Origin: Candidatus Kuenenia stuttgartensis
GTDB taxonomy: Bacteria; Bacteroidota; Bacteroidia; Flavobacteriales_D; Crocinitomicaceae
Assembly (NCBI GenBank): GCA_943326025.2
Contig: CALPRR020000008.1
Span: 1-25,881, forward strand
Direction: 5' to 3'
DNA length: 25,881 nt
Under the pieces are notes generated by a model. The model ran no database searches and had not been told where the DNA came from. It saw nothing but the letters and a program-made list of their open reading frames with translations. A program made the translations under genes and the position numbers. Below are positions 14,023 to 23,096 of this stretch, piece after piece. Position 1 is the first letter of the stretch. Each line of letters opens with the position of its first letter.

Positions 14023-15296
14023 TGATTAAAATTAATTTTTTAAAAAGCTTCAGTTTATTTGGTTTTTGCTTAATATTTGGTTCGATTAATGCTCAAATTG
14101 AAGATGTTAGGAGAATCACTAAAACGCTTTGTTCTACTGAATTTCACGGAAGAGGATACGTTAACAAAGGTGATTCAATTGCAGCTGAATTTATCGTTTC
14201 AGAGTTTAAAAAAATTGGATTAAAACCATATAAAAAGACATTTTTTCAAAAATTCCAGTTCAATGTAAATTCATTTCCAGGGAAAATGGAAGTGATTGAA
14301 GGAACGAAGAAATTAATACCAGGCGTTCATTTTTTAGTAGATCCATCCTGTGCCTCAAGTCAAATGATTTGGCATCCTAAGTTAGTTTCTATAGAAGTAG
14401 CTTTAGATAAAGAACAGTTGAAAAAAGAAATCGAATTAATAAAGCAAAGTAATAGATACAATGCTGTTGCTTTTAATTTTTCAAAAGTATCCAAAGATAC
14501 ATTGAAGCTTTTGGCTGGTTTAACAGATCAGTTAGCTCAAGTATTACCTGTTTTAGAAGTTGTGAATCAAAAGTTTACTTGGTCTGTTTCTCAAATTCAA
14601 TTCAAATTTCCATACATTCAAATTCAAGATTCCATTTTTAAAGATGGCCAAGAATTGGATGTAAATATTGAAGCAAAGTGGATTCAGAATTATACTTCAA
14701 GAAATATAATAGCATACAAAAAAGGTAAAAGAAAAGCCAAAACAATAGTTTTTTCTGCTCATTATGATCATTTAGGACAAATGGGAACGGAAACCTTTTT
14801 TCCAGGAGGAAATGACAATGCAAGTGGAACAGCCATGTTGTTGAGTATGGCAAAATACTATTCAGAAAATCCAAATGAATATAATCTTGTTTTTATTGCT
14901 TTTGCTGGAGAAGAAATTGGATTAGTTGGTTCTCATTATTTTGTTGAACATCCCACAATTCCATTATCAAAAATTAATTTCTTGATAAACTTAGATATTA
15001 TGGGAAGTGGTGAGGAAGGAATCACAGTTGTTAATGCCACAAAATTTGAAAATGAATTTAATCAACTGGTAAAGATCAATGAAGAAAATCAATTGTTGAC
15101 CCAAGTTAAAAAAAGAGGGCCAGCTGCAAATTCAGATCATTATTGGTTTTCAGAGAAAGGCGTTCCTTCATTTTTCATTTATACACAAGGGCCAAATAAA
15201 CATTATCACGATATTTTCGACACTTATGAAGAGTTGAGTTTTAAAGAATACGAAGATATTAAATCGTTACTAATTAAATTTGTTCAGTATTTTTAG
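14022..15296 (+). CDS. secreted M28 family zinc aminopeptidase
   Basis: A 424-residue exported metallopeptidase. A Sec signal peptide (residues 1-24, likely cleavage after SINA) leads to the mature protein. The two-zinc site of family M28 is complete: H247 and D249 in FSAHYDHLG, the bridging D265 in GGNDNASGT, the catalytic E297 with E298 in AGEEIGLVG, D325 in INLDIMGSG, and H396 in HYHDIFDT. The region 40-230 before the catalytic core resembles a protease-associated/insert segment and may shape the substrate cleft. Such enzymes remove N-terminal residues from peptides in the periplasm or outside the cell. The start shares one base with the upstream stop (TAATG). Length is within the family range. 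Confidence 0.9.
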   Translation: MIKINFLKSFSLFGFCLIFGSINAQIEDVRRITKTLCSTEFHGRGYVNKGDSIAAEFIVSEFKKIGLKPYKKTFFQKFQFNVNSFPGKMEVIEGTKKLIPGVHFLVDPSCASSQMIWHPKLVSIEVALDKEQLKKEIELIKQSNRYNAVAFNFSKVSKDTLKLLAGLTDQLAQVLPVLEVVNQKFTWSVSQIQFKFPYIQIQDSIFKDGQELDVNIEAKWIQNYTSRNIIAYKKGKRKAKTIVFSAHYDHLGQMGTETFFPGGNDNASGTAMLLSMAKYYSENPNEYNLVFIAFAGEEIGLVGSHYFVEHPTIPLSKINFLINLDIMGSGEEGITVVNATKFENEFNQLVKINEENQLLTQVKKRGPAANSDHYWFSEKGVPSFFIYTQGPNKHYHDIFDTYEELSFKEYEDIKSLLIKFVQYF

Positions 15297-15329
15297 GTTC
15301 TATAAAGGCGTTAGCTTAAAGGATTTATA

Positions 15330-15369
15330 TATTTTTGAACTTTACTTTTTATTCTATTTCAGATAGAAT
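15330..15369 (+). promoter_or_regulatory. candidate -7 box and 5'-UTR hairpin of the giant secreted protein gene
   Basis: TATTTTTG at 15330-15337 fits TAnnTTTG, with no good TTTG at -33. If transcription starts near 15343, the leader contains a perfect 7-bp hairpin, ATTCTAT (15351-15357) with ATAGAAT (15363-15369) around a 5-base loop, ending 12 bases before the ATG. It could stabilise the long message or tune translation; this is inference. Confidence 0.4.
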
Positions 15370-15381
15370 GCACATTCATTT

Positions 15382-18300
15382 ATGAAGAATTTACTATTAG
15401 CTATAACTATAAGTGTTTCATATATAACACTTTCTCAACCTTTAGGGGGTATTCCATTAAATAAACCTGCATTTAAACCTTCAGCTAAAGCAGCTGGATG
15501 TGTTCCGCCTTCAACTACCACATTAATGGAAATCAATAATGTGCGTGCAATGGTTCATACAGCAGGAAATTTATGGCAAATTCCAACTCAAAATTATTCT
15601 CAATATGAAATTCCTAAAAATTCAGGTGTTATGTGTTTGTTTACTGCAGCACTTTGGCTTGGTGGAACAGATGTTAATAATCAATTAAAATTAGCAGCGT
15701 TAAGGTATAGAGAAGGTCAAGATTATTGGACAGGTCCCCTATCAAACAATTTTGCAGATGTTTCTATAGATGATTGTTTTAAATATGATCAACACTATGT
15801 AAGTACTTTTGATCAAGTAAGTGAATTTAATGCATGGTTTGAAACAGGAATTGAAGATCAAACAAATGGAACAAACAAACAAGCAACATTATTTCCAAAT
15901 TACCAAATTCCTGATATTATAAAAAAGTGGCCTGCTCATGGAGATGTATCTAAAGGCCAAGATCATTATCTCGCTCCCTTTTTTGATTATAATGACGATG
16001 GAGAGTACAATTATCTAGATGGTGATTATCCTTGGTATGATATTAATAAAACTAAAAATTGCAAAACGGATAAGCGAGTTTCTTTATACGGAGATCAAAA
16101 TTTTTGGTGGGTAATGAATGATAAAGGAAATTTACATACCGAAACAACAGCTGATCCAATTGGAATGGAAATTAGAGCGCAAGCTTTTGCATTTACTTCA
16201 AATGATGAAATCAATAACATGACATTCTATAACTATGAATTAATCAATAGAGGAACTCAAACATTGTATAATACTTATTTCGGTTTTTTTACTGATGGTG
16301 CTTTAGGAAACCCAACAGATGATTTTGTTGGATGTGATGTGAATAGAGGAATTGGTTACTACTACAATGGGAATAGTTATGATATGACTTATTCCGGATA
16401 TAAAGGATATGGGGAGAATCCACCTGCTGTAGGTGTAGATTTTTTCGAAGGACCTTATCAAGATGATGATGGTATTGATAATGCTTTTGGAATAGGGCCA
16501 GGTGAAGCTTTGAATGGAATTGGATATGGCGATGGAATCATCGACAATGAGCGTTACGGAATGCGTCGTTTTTTATATTACAGTAATACTACAAATGGAG
16601 CAAATCCTAATCAAACAGATCCAACAGCTGCATTTGATTATTACAATTATTTAAGAGGTAGATGGAAAGATGGAACTCCTTTTGTTTATGGGGGTAGTGG
16701 GCATATTTCAGATCCTGATGCTGATCCAAATGTACAATGTGATTTTATGTTTCCTGGCGATACTGATCCATTAGGATGGGGAACAAATGGAGTCGCACAG
16801 CCTCTCTGGACTGAACAAACAGCAGGAAACGTCCCGAACGATAGACGATTTTTAGAATCTGCAGGACCATTTATTTTAAAACCGGGTGCTGTAAATAACA
16901 TCACTGTTGGTGTTGTCTGGGCAAGAGCGCAAAGTGGAGATCCATTTGAGTCAGTAAAAGTATTAAAAGTAGCAGATGATAAAGCCCAAGCCTTATTTGA
17001 AAATTGTTTTAAAGTATTAGATGGTCCACATGCTCCAAATTTATCCATTCAAGAATTGAGTAATGAAGTAATATTATTTATAGATAATCCAATAGGCTCA
17101 AATAATTATAAAGAACAATATGCTGAATTTGATCCTTTTATCGTTTCAACAAATCCAAATGCAGATAAATATTATAGGTTTCAAGGTTACCAAATCTATC
17201 AATTAAAAAATAATACTGTTTCAGTTTCGGATTTAGAAGATGTTGACAAGGCAAGATTAATTATTCAGTGTGATATCAAAGATTCTTTTTCTCGCATTAT
17301 TAATTTTGAGTTTGATCAGAATTTAAATGCAAGTATTCCAGTTGAAAAAGTAAATGGTGAAAATAAGGGAATTCGCCATTCTTTTAAAGTGAACAAAGAT
17401 TTATTTGCTTCAGGCGCCAATACTTTAGTCAATTTTAAAACTTATTATTATATGGCTATTGCATACGGGACTAATAATTACAAAAAATACATTCCAAATG
17501 ATCCTTCAGCATTGGATGGTCAGAAAAAAGTTTATATAAACAGTAGAAAAGCAACATATGGAAATGTAAAAGTGATGCAGGCAATCCCACATAATCCTTC
17601 ACCTGAAAATGGTGGAACTTATGAATCGATTTCCTATGGTAGTTCACCTGAAATAACACGTTTGGATGGTTATGGAAATGGATTTAACGAGGTAGAATTA
17701 ACAAAAAGTTCTACAAATTCAATTTTGTCAAATGGATTTTTATCTTCTTTAACCTATGAAACTAATAGTTCGCCTATAAGATTGAAAGTTGTTGATCCAT
17801 TGAATGTTGTTGATGGTTACTTCGAGTGTAAGTTTAATAATTACATCCCGACAAATAGTAACTCTACTGATACTGCGAGTTGGACTATTTATAGATATAC
17901 AAATAATAGTTCCTCTAAACAATTGATTGATTCAGTTACTTCTCAAACCAATTTATCAATTGATAATGAACAAATAATTCCTCAATGGGGAATTTCAGTT
18001 CAGTTGAAACAAGAAAAATATAATGGGGGTTCTACTGTGTATGATAAATTTGCTTCACCTATAAATTCTTCAATCACTTTTGAAGATTCATCGTTGCGTT
18101 GGTTGTCCTTTATACAAGATAATGATGCTTTCTATCCAACAAACTGGATTCGATCTGGAGCTTACGAAGCGCCGGTTGCTGATAATAATGAGAGTTTAAA
18201 GTTTTTAAATCCTAGTTGTTATAAAGATGAGGTTAATCGAGATCCATCAAAGCTGTATGCTAAATTATTAAATGGAGGAATAGCTCCTCATCGATTGGTT

Positions 18301-19413
18301 GGTTACCAATGTGATTATATGCCATTAGCTTATTATAACATGCCATTAGGATCTGCAAATATTCCATTGCCAGGTACTTCTAAAAATAATGCATCTATTA
18401 GTTTTCTTCCAAATATCGATTTAGTATTTACAAATGATAAATCTAAATGGACTCGTTGCCCAGTTTTTGAATTAGGTAGAGATCAGAATTTAACTGTGGG
18501 AGGTGCAATTGCTGGAGGCTTGAGGAAAAGTCAAAGTGTGAATAAAAATGGGCAACCTGATAATTCAGGAACAGGTATGGGTTGGTTTCCTGGTTATGCT
18601 ATTGATGTCGTTTCAGGAGCAAGATTATATATAGCGTTTGGAGAAAATTCTTTTTTAGCTAATGATAATGGTTCAGATATGATTTGGAATCCAACTTCTA
18701 ATACAATTGATAATAATGGAAATCCTATTTTTGGAGGACAACATGCTGTTTATATTTTTAATTATAAACAGGCTACAATTAATAGTATTATAAGTGGTTC
18801 TGATATTGGCGCTTACAATGAATCATCGAACGAAATATATAATTTAATGACTTCGATTGAATCTTCTAATAGTGGAACAGATAAGAGGATGCTATATAAT
18901 AGTTTAGCTTGGGTGATGAATCCAATACTTACTCAAAATCAGTATTTATTATCAACAAATGTCAAGATCAAACTTCGTGTTCAAAAAGAATATAAAAATT
19001 TCACTGCGAATGGATTGAATAATGGTAAACCAATGTATTCATGGAATATGAGTGGAATTAGTACGTTGACAAACAGTGATGCAGCTATGTCAGAGGCATT
19101 AAAATTAATCAATATTGTTCCAAATCCATATTTGGCTTATTCTGAATATGAGCGTAATAAAGTAGAAGGGCGTGTTAAAATCACCAATTTACCTCAAAAA
19201 TGTACTATTAAAATATTTTCAACAAGTGGTAAATTAATTAAGACGTTTAAAAAAGATAATCCCCAAACATTCCTCGATTGGGACATGAATAATGAAGCAA
19301 TGATTATGGCTTCAAGTGGTGTTTATTTAATTCATGTGGACGTTCCAGGAATCGGAGAACGGGTTCTTAAATTCTTTGCAGTTATGCGTCAGGTTGATAT
19401 TGATGGTTATTAA
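15382..19413 (+). CDS. giant secreted protein with type IX secretion-like C-terminal domain
   Basis: A 1343-residue exported protein. Residues 1-18 are a signal peptide. The N-terminal region carries a conserved-looking block (MCLFTAALWLGGTDVNNQLK, 84-103) and a Ca-loop-like stretch, FDYNDDGEYNYLDGDYP at 201-217; a second Asp/Gly-rich loop (DDDGIDNAFG) lies near 360. The middle is Asn/Ser/Thr/Tyr-rich, like extracellular Bacteroidota proteins. The last about 100 residues (from 1240: VPNPYLAYSEYE, ITNLPQKCTIKIFSTSGKLI, SSGVYLIHVDVPG) have the strand order and G-V-Y-L motif of C-terminal domains that target proteins to the type IX system, though they end in an unusual MRQVDIDGY tail. Not recognised by function; surface structure or adhesion is a guess. 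It appears monocistronic. Confidence 0.8.
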   Translation: MKNLLLAITISVSYITLSQPLGGIPLNKPAFKPSAKAAGCVPPSTTTLMEINNVRAMVHTAGNLWQIPTQNYSQYEIPKNSGVMCLFTAALWLGGTDVNNQLKLAALRYREGQDYWTGPLSNNFADVSIDDCFKYDQHYVSTFDQVSEFNAWFETGIEDQTNGTNKQATLFPNYQIPDIIKKWPAHGDVSKGQDHYLAPFFDYNDDGEYNYLDGDYPWYDINKTKNCKTDKRVSLYGDQNFWWVMNDKGNLHTETTADPIGMEIRAQAFAFTSNDEINNMTFYNYELINRGTQTLYNTYFGFFTDGALGNPTDDFVGCDVNRGIGYYYNGNSYDMTYSGYKGYGENPPAVGVDFFEGPYQDDDGIDNAFGIGPGEALNGIGYGDGIIDNERYGMRRFLYYSNTTNGANPNQTDPTAAFDYYNYLRGRWKDGTPFVYGGSGHISDPDADPNVQCDFMFPGDTDPLGWGTNGVAQPLWTEQTAGNVPNDRRFLESAGPFILKPGAVNNITVGVVWARAQSGDPFESVKVLKVADDKAQALFENCFKVLDGPHAPNLSIQELSNEVILFIDNPIGSNNYKEQYAEFDPFIVSTNPNADKYYRFQGYQIYQLKNNTVSVSDLEDVDKARLIIQCDIKDSFSRIINFEFDQNLNASIPVEKVNGENKGIRHSFKVNKDLFASGANTLVNFKTYYYMAIAYGTNNYKKYIPNDPSALDGQKKVYINSRKATYGNVKVMQAIPHNPSPENGGTYESISYGSSPEITRLDGYGNGFNEVELTKSSTNSILSNGFLSSLTYETNSSPIRLKVVDPLNVVDGYFECKFNNYIPTNSNSTDTASWTIYRYTNNSSSKQLIDSVTSQTNLSIDNEQIIPQWGISVQLKQEKYNGGSTVYDKFASPINSSITFEDSSLRWLSFIQDNDAFYPTNWIRSGAYEAPVADNNESLKFLNPSCYKDEVNRDPSKLYAKLLNGGIAPHRLVGYQCDYMPLAYYNMPLGSANIPLPGTSKNNASISFLPNIDLVFTNDKSKWTRCPVFELGRDQNLTVGGAIAGGLRKSQSVNKNGQPDNSGTGMGWFPGYAIDVVSGARLYIAFGENSFLANDNGSDMIWNPTSNTIDNNGNPIFGGQHAVYIFNYKQATINSIISGSDIGAYNESSNEIYNLMTSIESSNSGTDKRMLYNSLAWVMNPILTQNQYLLSTNVKIKLRVQKEYKNFTANGLNNGKPMYSWNMSGISTLTNSDAAMSEALKLINIVPNPYLAYSEYERNKVEGRVKITNLPQKCTIKIFSTSGKLIKTFKKDNPQTFLDWDMNNEAMIMASSGVYLIHVDVPGIGERVLKFFAVMRQVDIDGY

Positions 19414-19436
19414 AAAGACAAATTGCCAAAATTCTT

Positions 19437-19473
19437 AATAATGCACAGTTGAAAATGAGCATTATTTGTTTAT
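19437..19473 (+). terminator. hairpin with U-rich tail after the giant secreted protein gene
   Basis: AATAATGC (19437-19444) pairs perfectly with GCATTATT (19459-19466) around a 14-base loop, followed by TGTTTATTTTT. The stem is A+T-rich and the loop long, so termination may be incomplete, but the position 23 bases after the stop codon fits. Confidence 0.45.
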
Positions 19474-19500
19474 TTTTACTTTTTCAATAAAAAAATCAAA

Positions 19501-20940
19501 ATGAAAAGAGTAAAAATTGCAAGTATTTTCGAAAAACCAGAGATTGGGAAAGAGATTTTGGTAAAAGGATGGGTTCGTTCTTTTAGAAGTAATCGTTTTA
19601 TACAATTAACAGATGGTTCAACTATTAATACCTTGCAAGCAGTTGTAGAGTTTGAAAATTTTGATGAACAAATCTTAAAGAAAATCACAACAGCTTCTGC
19701 AGTTAGTCTTTTAGGAACATTGGTTGAATCACAAGGTTCTGGTCAAGCTTTTGAATTACAAGTTAAAGAGTTGGAAATCATTGGTGAAGCAAATCCTGAT
19801 GATGTTCAAAAAACGGTAATGCAACCAAAAAAACACAGTCTAGATTATTTAAGAGAGCAAGCACATTTACGTTTTAGAACAAATACATTTGGAGCTGTTT
19901 TCAGAATTCGCCACGCTGTTTCATTTGCGATTCATAGTTTTTTCAATGATAGAGGATTTTTCTATTTACATACTCCAATCATCACTGGTTCTGATGCAGA
20001 AGGTGCAGGTGAAATGTTTCGTGTAACGAACTTAGACCCTCAAAACCCGCCATTGAATGAAGATGGAACAGTTAATTACAAAGAAGATTTCTTTGGAAAA
20101 GCTGTAAACTTAACTGTTTCAGGTCAATTAGAAGCGGAATTAGCTGCTTTGGCTTTAGGTCAAGTTTATACATTTGGTCCAACCTTTAGAGCAGAAAACT
20201 CAAACACTTCAAGACACTTAGCTGAATTCTGGATGATTGAACCAGAAGTTGCTTTCAATGACTTGAATGATAACATGAACTTGACAGAAGAGTTTTTGAA
20301 ACACATTTGTAAATATGTATTAGACAATTGCAAAGATGATTTAAAATTCTTACACGATAGAGATGCACAAGAACAATCTCAAAAACCTCAAAATGAGCGT
20401 AATGAATTAGGTTTAATTGAACGTTTAGAGTTTGTAGTAAACAATGATTTTAAACGAATGACGTATACTGAAGCAATTGAAGTATTGCGTAATTCAAATC
20501 ACTACAAAAAGAAAAAATTCCAATACGAAGTAGAGTGGGGAACAGATTTACAATCAGAGCACGAACGTTACTTAGTAGAGAAAGAATATAAATGTCCGGT
20601 TATTTTAACAGATTATCCAGCAGCTTTTAAAGCATTTTACATGCGTCAAAATGATGATGGAAAAACGGTAGCGGCAATGGATGTTTTATTCCCAGGAATT
20701 GGAGAAATAGTTGGAGGTTCTCAACGTGAAGAGCGTTTAGACGTCTTAAAGAAAAAATGTGCTGATTTCAATATTCATGAAGAAGAATTGTGGTGGTACA
20801 TGGATACGCGTAAATTCGGATCTGTTCCACATGCAGGATTTGGTTTAGGTTTTGAAAGAATGGTAATGTTCGTTACAGGTATGACAAATATTCGCGATGT
20901 GATACCTTTCCCAAGAACTCCTCAAAATGCAGAGTTTTAA
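19501..20940 (+). CDS. asnS: asparagine--tRNA ligase
   Basis: A 479-residue class IIb aminoacyl-tRNA synthetase that charges tRNA-Asn. An N-terminal OB-fold anticodon-binding domain spans about 1-105 (ILVKGWVRSFRSNRFIQLTDG). The catalytic core follows, with motif 2 FRAENSNTSRHLAEF at 229-243 and motif 3 GFGLGFERMVMFVTG at 446-460. The WMIEPE segment after motif 2 and the overall length agree with AsnRS rather than AspRS. An insertion at about 178-200 (DPQNPPLNEDGTVNYKEDFF) is of the kind seen in Bacteroidota AsnRS. The ATG at 19501 gives a full OB-fold. The rpoN gene follows after 50 bases and may be read from the same transcript. Confidence 0.96.
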   Translation: MKRVKIASIFEKPEIGKEILVKGWVRSFRSNRFIQLTDGSTINTLQAVVEFENFDEQILKKITTASAVSLLGTLVESQGSGQAFELQVKELEIIGEANPDDVQKTVMQPKKHSLDYLREQAHLRFRTNTFGAVFRIRHAVSFAIHSFFNDRGFFYLHTPIITGSDAEGAGEMFRVTNLDPQNPPLNEDGTVNYKEDFFGKAVNLTVSGQLEAELAALALGQVYTFGPTFRAENSNTSRHLAEFWMIEPEVAFNDLNDNMNLTEEFLKHICKYVLDNCKDDLKFLHDRDAQEQSQKPQNERNELGLIERLEFVVNNDFKRMTYTEAIEVLRNSNHYKKKKFQYEVEWGTDLQSEHERYLVEKEYKCPVILTDYPAAFKAFYMRQNDDGKTVAAMDVLFPGIGEIVGGSQREERLDVLKKKCADFNIHEEELWWYMDTRKFGSVPHAGFGLGFERMVMFVTGMTNIRDVIPFPRTPQNAEF

Positions 20941-20990
20941 TTTTTGATTTCAATTCAAAATTTATCATTTAAAATTCAAAATTAAAGAGT
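20941..20990 (+). promoter_or_regulatory. asnS-rpoN spacer with an 11-base direct repeat
   Basis: AATTCAAAATT occurs at 20952-20962 and again at 20973-20983, a spacing of exactly 21 bases or two helical turns, just before the rpoN ATG at 20991. Such spacing could suit a dimeric regulator on one DNA face. The words are low-complexity A+T DNA, so chance is a real alternative. Confidence 0.3.
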
Positions 20991-22439
20991 ATGGCATTAA
21001 AACAATATTTAGCTCAAAAACTAGAACAACGTTTATCGCCGCAGCAAATTCAATTGATGAAATTGTTGCAAGTGCCGACTATGGAATTAGATCAACGAAT
21101 CAAACAAGAAATTGAAGAGAATCCTGCTTTAGAAGAAGGTTCGGATGATGAGTATGATGATGATATAGATGGCGATCAAGATTTTGATGATTCTGATAAT
21201 GAAAATGAAGATTTTGATATTTCAGATTACTTTGATGAGGATTCAGCTGATTACAAAACGCAAACCAATAATACAAGTAAAGACGATGAAGAGCGAGTTA
21301 TTCCTTTATCTGGGGAACAATCGTTTCAACAGAGTTTAACAGAACAATTACACTTATTGGATTTAACTGATGATCAATTTATGATTGCCGATACGATTAT
21401 TGGTAATTTGGATGAATCTGGATATTTAAATAGAGAAATTGAAGCAATTGTAGACGATTTAGCTTTTTCTGCAAACATTATTGTTACGGAAGAAGAAGTT
21501 GAAGTTGTTTTAACATTGGTTCAGGAATTAGATCCAGCAGGAATTGGAGCGAGAGATTTAAGAGAATGTTTGTTATTGCAATTACAACGAAATCACGATG
21601 GGGATATCACTCGCTTTACAGCTAAGAAAATTGTTGAAGATCATTTTGAAGAATTCATAAAAAAACATTATGATAAGATTCAAAAGAAATTAGAAATTTC
21701 GGATGAAGATTTAAAAGAAGCAATTGATGAAATCGTTCGTTTGAATCCAAAACCGGGAGGTTCGATGAAAGAAAGCACGAAAAACTTTCAGCAAATTATA
21801 CCAGATTTTGTGATTTATGAAACGGATGGTAAATTGGAATTAACCTTAAATGGTCGTAATGCACCAGAATTAAAGGTGAACAAAGATTACGAGATGATGT
21901 TGCGAACTTATTCTGAAGGGGCGAAAACTTCTAAATCAGATAAGGAAGCAGTAATGTTTGTGAAGCAAAAATTAGATGGTGCTAAATGGTTTATTGATGC
22001 GATTAAACAACGTCAAAACACATTACTTTCAACGATGCACACCATCATGATGTATCAATTTGATTACTTTTTGACTGGAGACGAAACTTCTTTAAAGCCA
22101 ATGATTCTAAAAGACATTGCTGAAGTTGTTGGATTAGATATTTCTACAGTTTCTCGAGTAGCGAATAGTAAATACGTTCAAACACCTCATGGAACATTTG
22201 CTTTAAAATATTTCTTTTCAGAATCGTTATCTACTGATTCAGGCGAAGAAGTTTCAACACGTGAAGTAAAGAAAATATTATCTGAAGCTATTGAAGCAGA
22301 GGAAAAACATAAACCGTTAACAGATGAAAAATTAACGGAATTATTAAAAGAAAAAGGCTATAACATTGCAAGGAGAACAGTTGCGAAATATAGAGAACAA
22401 TTGAATATTCCTGTTGCTAGATTAAGAAAAGAATTATAA
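20991..22439 (+). CDS. rpoN: RNA polymerase sigma-54 factor
   Basis: A 482-residue sigma-54, the alternative sigma factor that needs ATP-driven enhancer-binding activators. Region I (residues 1-48) is Gln/Leu-rich with LSPQQIQLMKLLQVPTMEL and ENPALEE. An unusually acidic Asp-rich linker spans about 49-95. The core-binding region follows, then the helix-turn-helix LKDIAEVVGLDISTVSRVAN that contacts the -12 element, and the diagnostic RpoN box ARRTVAKYRE at 460-469, identical to the textbook motif. Length is normal. The stop TAA shares a base with the next ATG (TAATG at 22437-22441). Activators are not in the window. Confidence 0.96.
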   Translation: MALKQYLAQKLEQRLSPQQIQLMKLLQVPTMELDQRIKQEIEENPALEEGSDDEYDDDIDGDQDFDDSDNENEDFDISDYFDEDSADYKTQTNNTSKDDEERVIPLSGEQSFQQSLTEQLHLLDLTDDQFMIADTIIGNLDESGYLNREIEAIVDDLAFSANIIVTEEEVEVVLTLVQELDPAGIGARDLRECLLLQLQRNHDGDITRFTAKKIVEDHFEEFIKKHYDKIQKKLEISDEDLKEAIDEIVRLNPKPGGSMKESTKNFQQIIPDFVIYETDGKLELTLNGRNAPELKVNKDYEMMLRTYSEGAKTSKSDKEAVMFVKQKLDGAKWFIDAIKQRQNTLLSTMHTIMMYQFDYFLTGDETSLKPMILKDIAEVVGLDISTVSRVANSKYVQTPHGTFALKYFFSESLSTDSGEEVSTREVKKILSEAIEAEEKHKPLTDEKLTELLKEKGYNIARRTVAKYREQLNIPVARLRKEL

Positions 22440-23092
22440 TGAAGTTGTTCTTCACATTAATCACTTGGGTTTTCATGCCTTTATTGATGCCAATTTATGC
22501 ATTGTTATTAATCTTTTTTGTTCCTGCTTTTCAATTTGCTTCTAATCCTAATTCATTGCAGATATTCATGTATCCTATTCAGTTGAAATTGGCAATATTA
22601 ATTGCGTTTTTCATTTTTGGTGTTGCTGCACCAGGATTTTCGTTTATGATTTTACATAAAAAAAACATGATTTCCACAATAGAAATGGATGGTAAAAAAG
22701 AACGAAATTTACCTTTGGTTATTACATTAATATATGGAATTTTATTGTATTTAATATTAATGTTTAAAGTAGGTAGTGGAATATTACCAAAATATTTTTT
22801 TGCCTTACCTTTGAGTGGATCAGTTGTTTTAGGAATTATGGTTTATGTAAATCAATTCCGTAAAATTAGTCTTCATGCTGCAGGAGTAGGAATTTTAACA
22901 GGTTTCATTTTTGCTTTTTGTTTAGGTCATGTAGCTTATGAATTTTGGATTATAATTGTTTCAGTTTTAGTTTCTGGATTAGTTATTTCTTCTCGTATTT
23001 ATTTGCAAAAACATCAACCAATCGAATTGATTTTAGGTTATTCGATAAGTACACTTGTTACATTTTTAATTACATTTTTTTACCCCAATTAA
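22439..23092 (+). CDS. membrane protein resembling a degenerate PAP2 phosphatase
   Basis: A 217-residue polytopic membrane protein with about six hydrophobic segments. The order of traces matches the three PAP2 (type 2 phosphatidic acid phosphatase) motifs: KKERNLP at about 82-88 for motif 1, ISLHA at about 142-146 where PSGH is expected, and SRIYLQKHQPIE at about 184-195 for SRxxxxxHxxxD, with Glu in place of Asp. The motif 2 histidine and the motif 3 Arg and His survive, but PSG and the final Asp do not, so phosphatase activity is doubtful. It is translationally coupled to rpoN (TAATG) and followed 4 bases later by a lipoprotein protease. The fold call is inference from motif order; otherwise it is a conserved membrane protein of unknown function. 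Confidence 0.6.
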   Translation: MKLFFTLITWVFMPLLMPIYALLLIFFVPAFQFASNPNSLQIFMYPIQLKLAILIAFFIFGVAAPGFSFMILHKKNMISTIEMDGKKERNLPLVITLIYGILLYLILMFKVGSGILPKYFFALPLSGSVVLGIMVYVNQFRKISLHAAGVGILTGFIFAFCLGHVAYEFWIIIVSVLVSGLVISSRIYLQKHQPIELILGYSISTLVTFLITFFYPN

Positions 23093-23096
23093 TTTT

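Noticed and set aside
16686..17048. 120-residue open frame on the minus strand inside the giant secreted protein gene
   Set aside because: It lies wholly opposite a clearly coding frame, is Cys- and Pro-rich like antisense readings, and shows no domain or start signal. Other shorter frames opposite the SDR, CrtI, M28 and asnS genes were set aside for the same reason.
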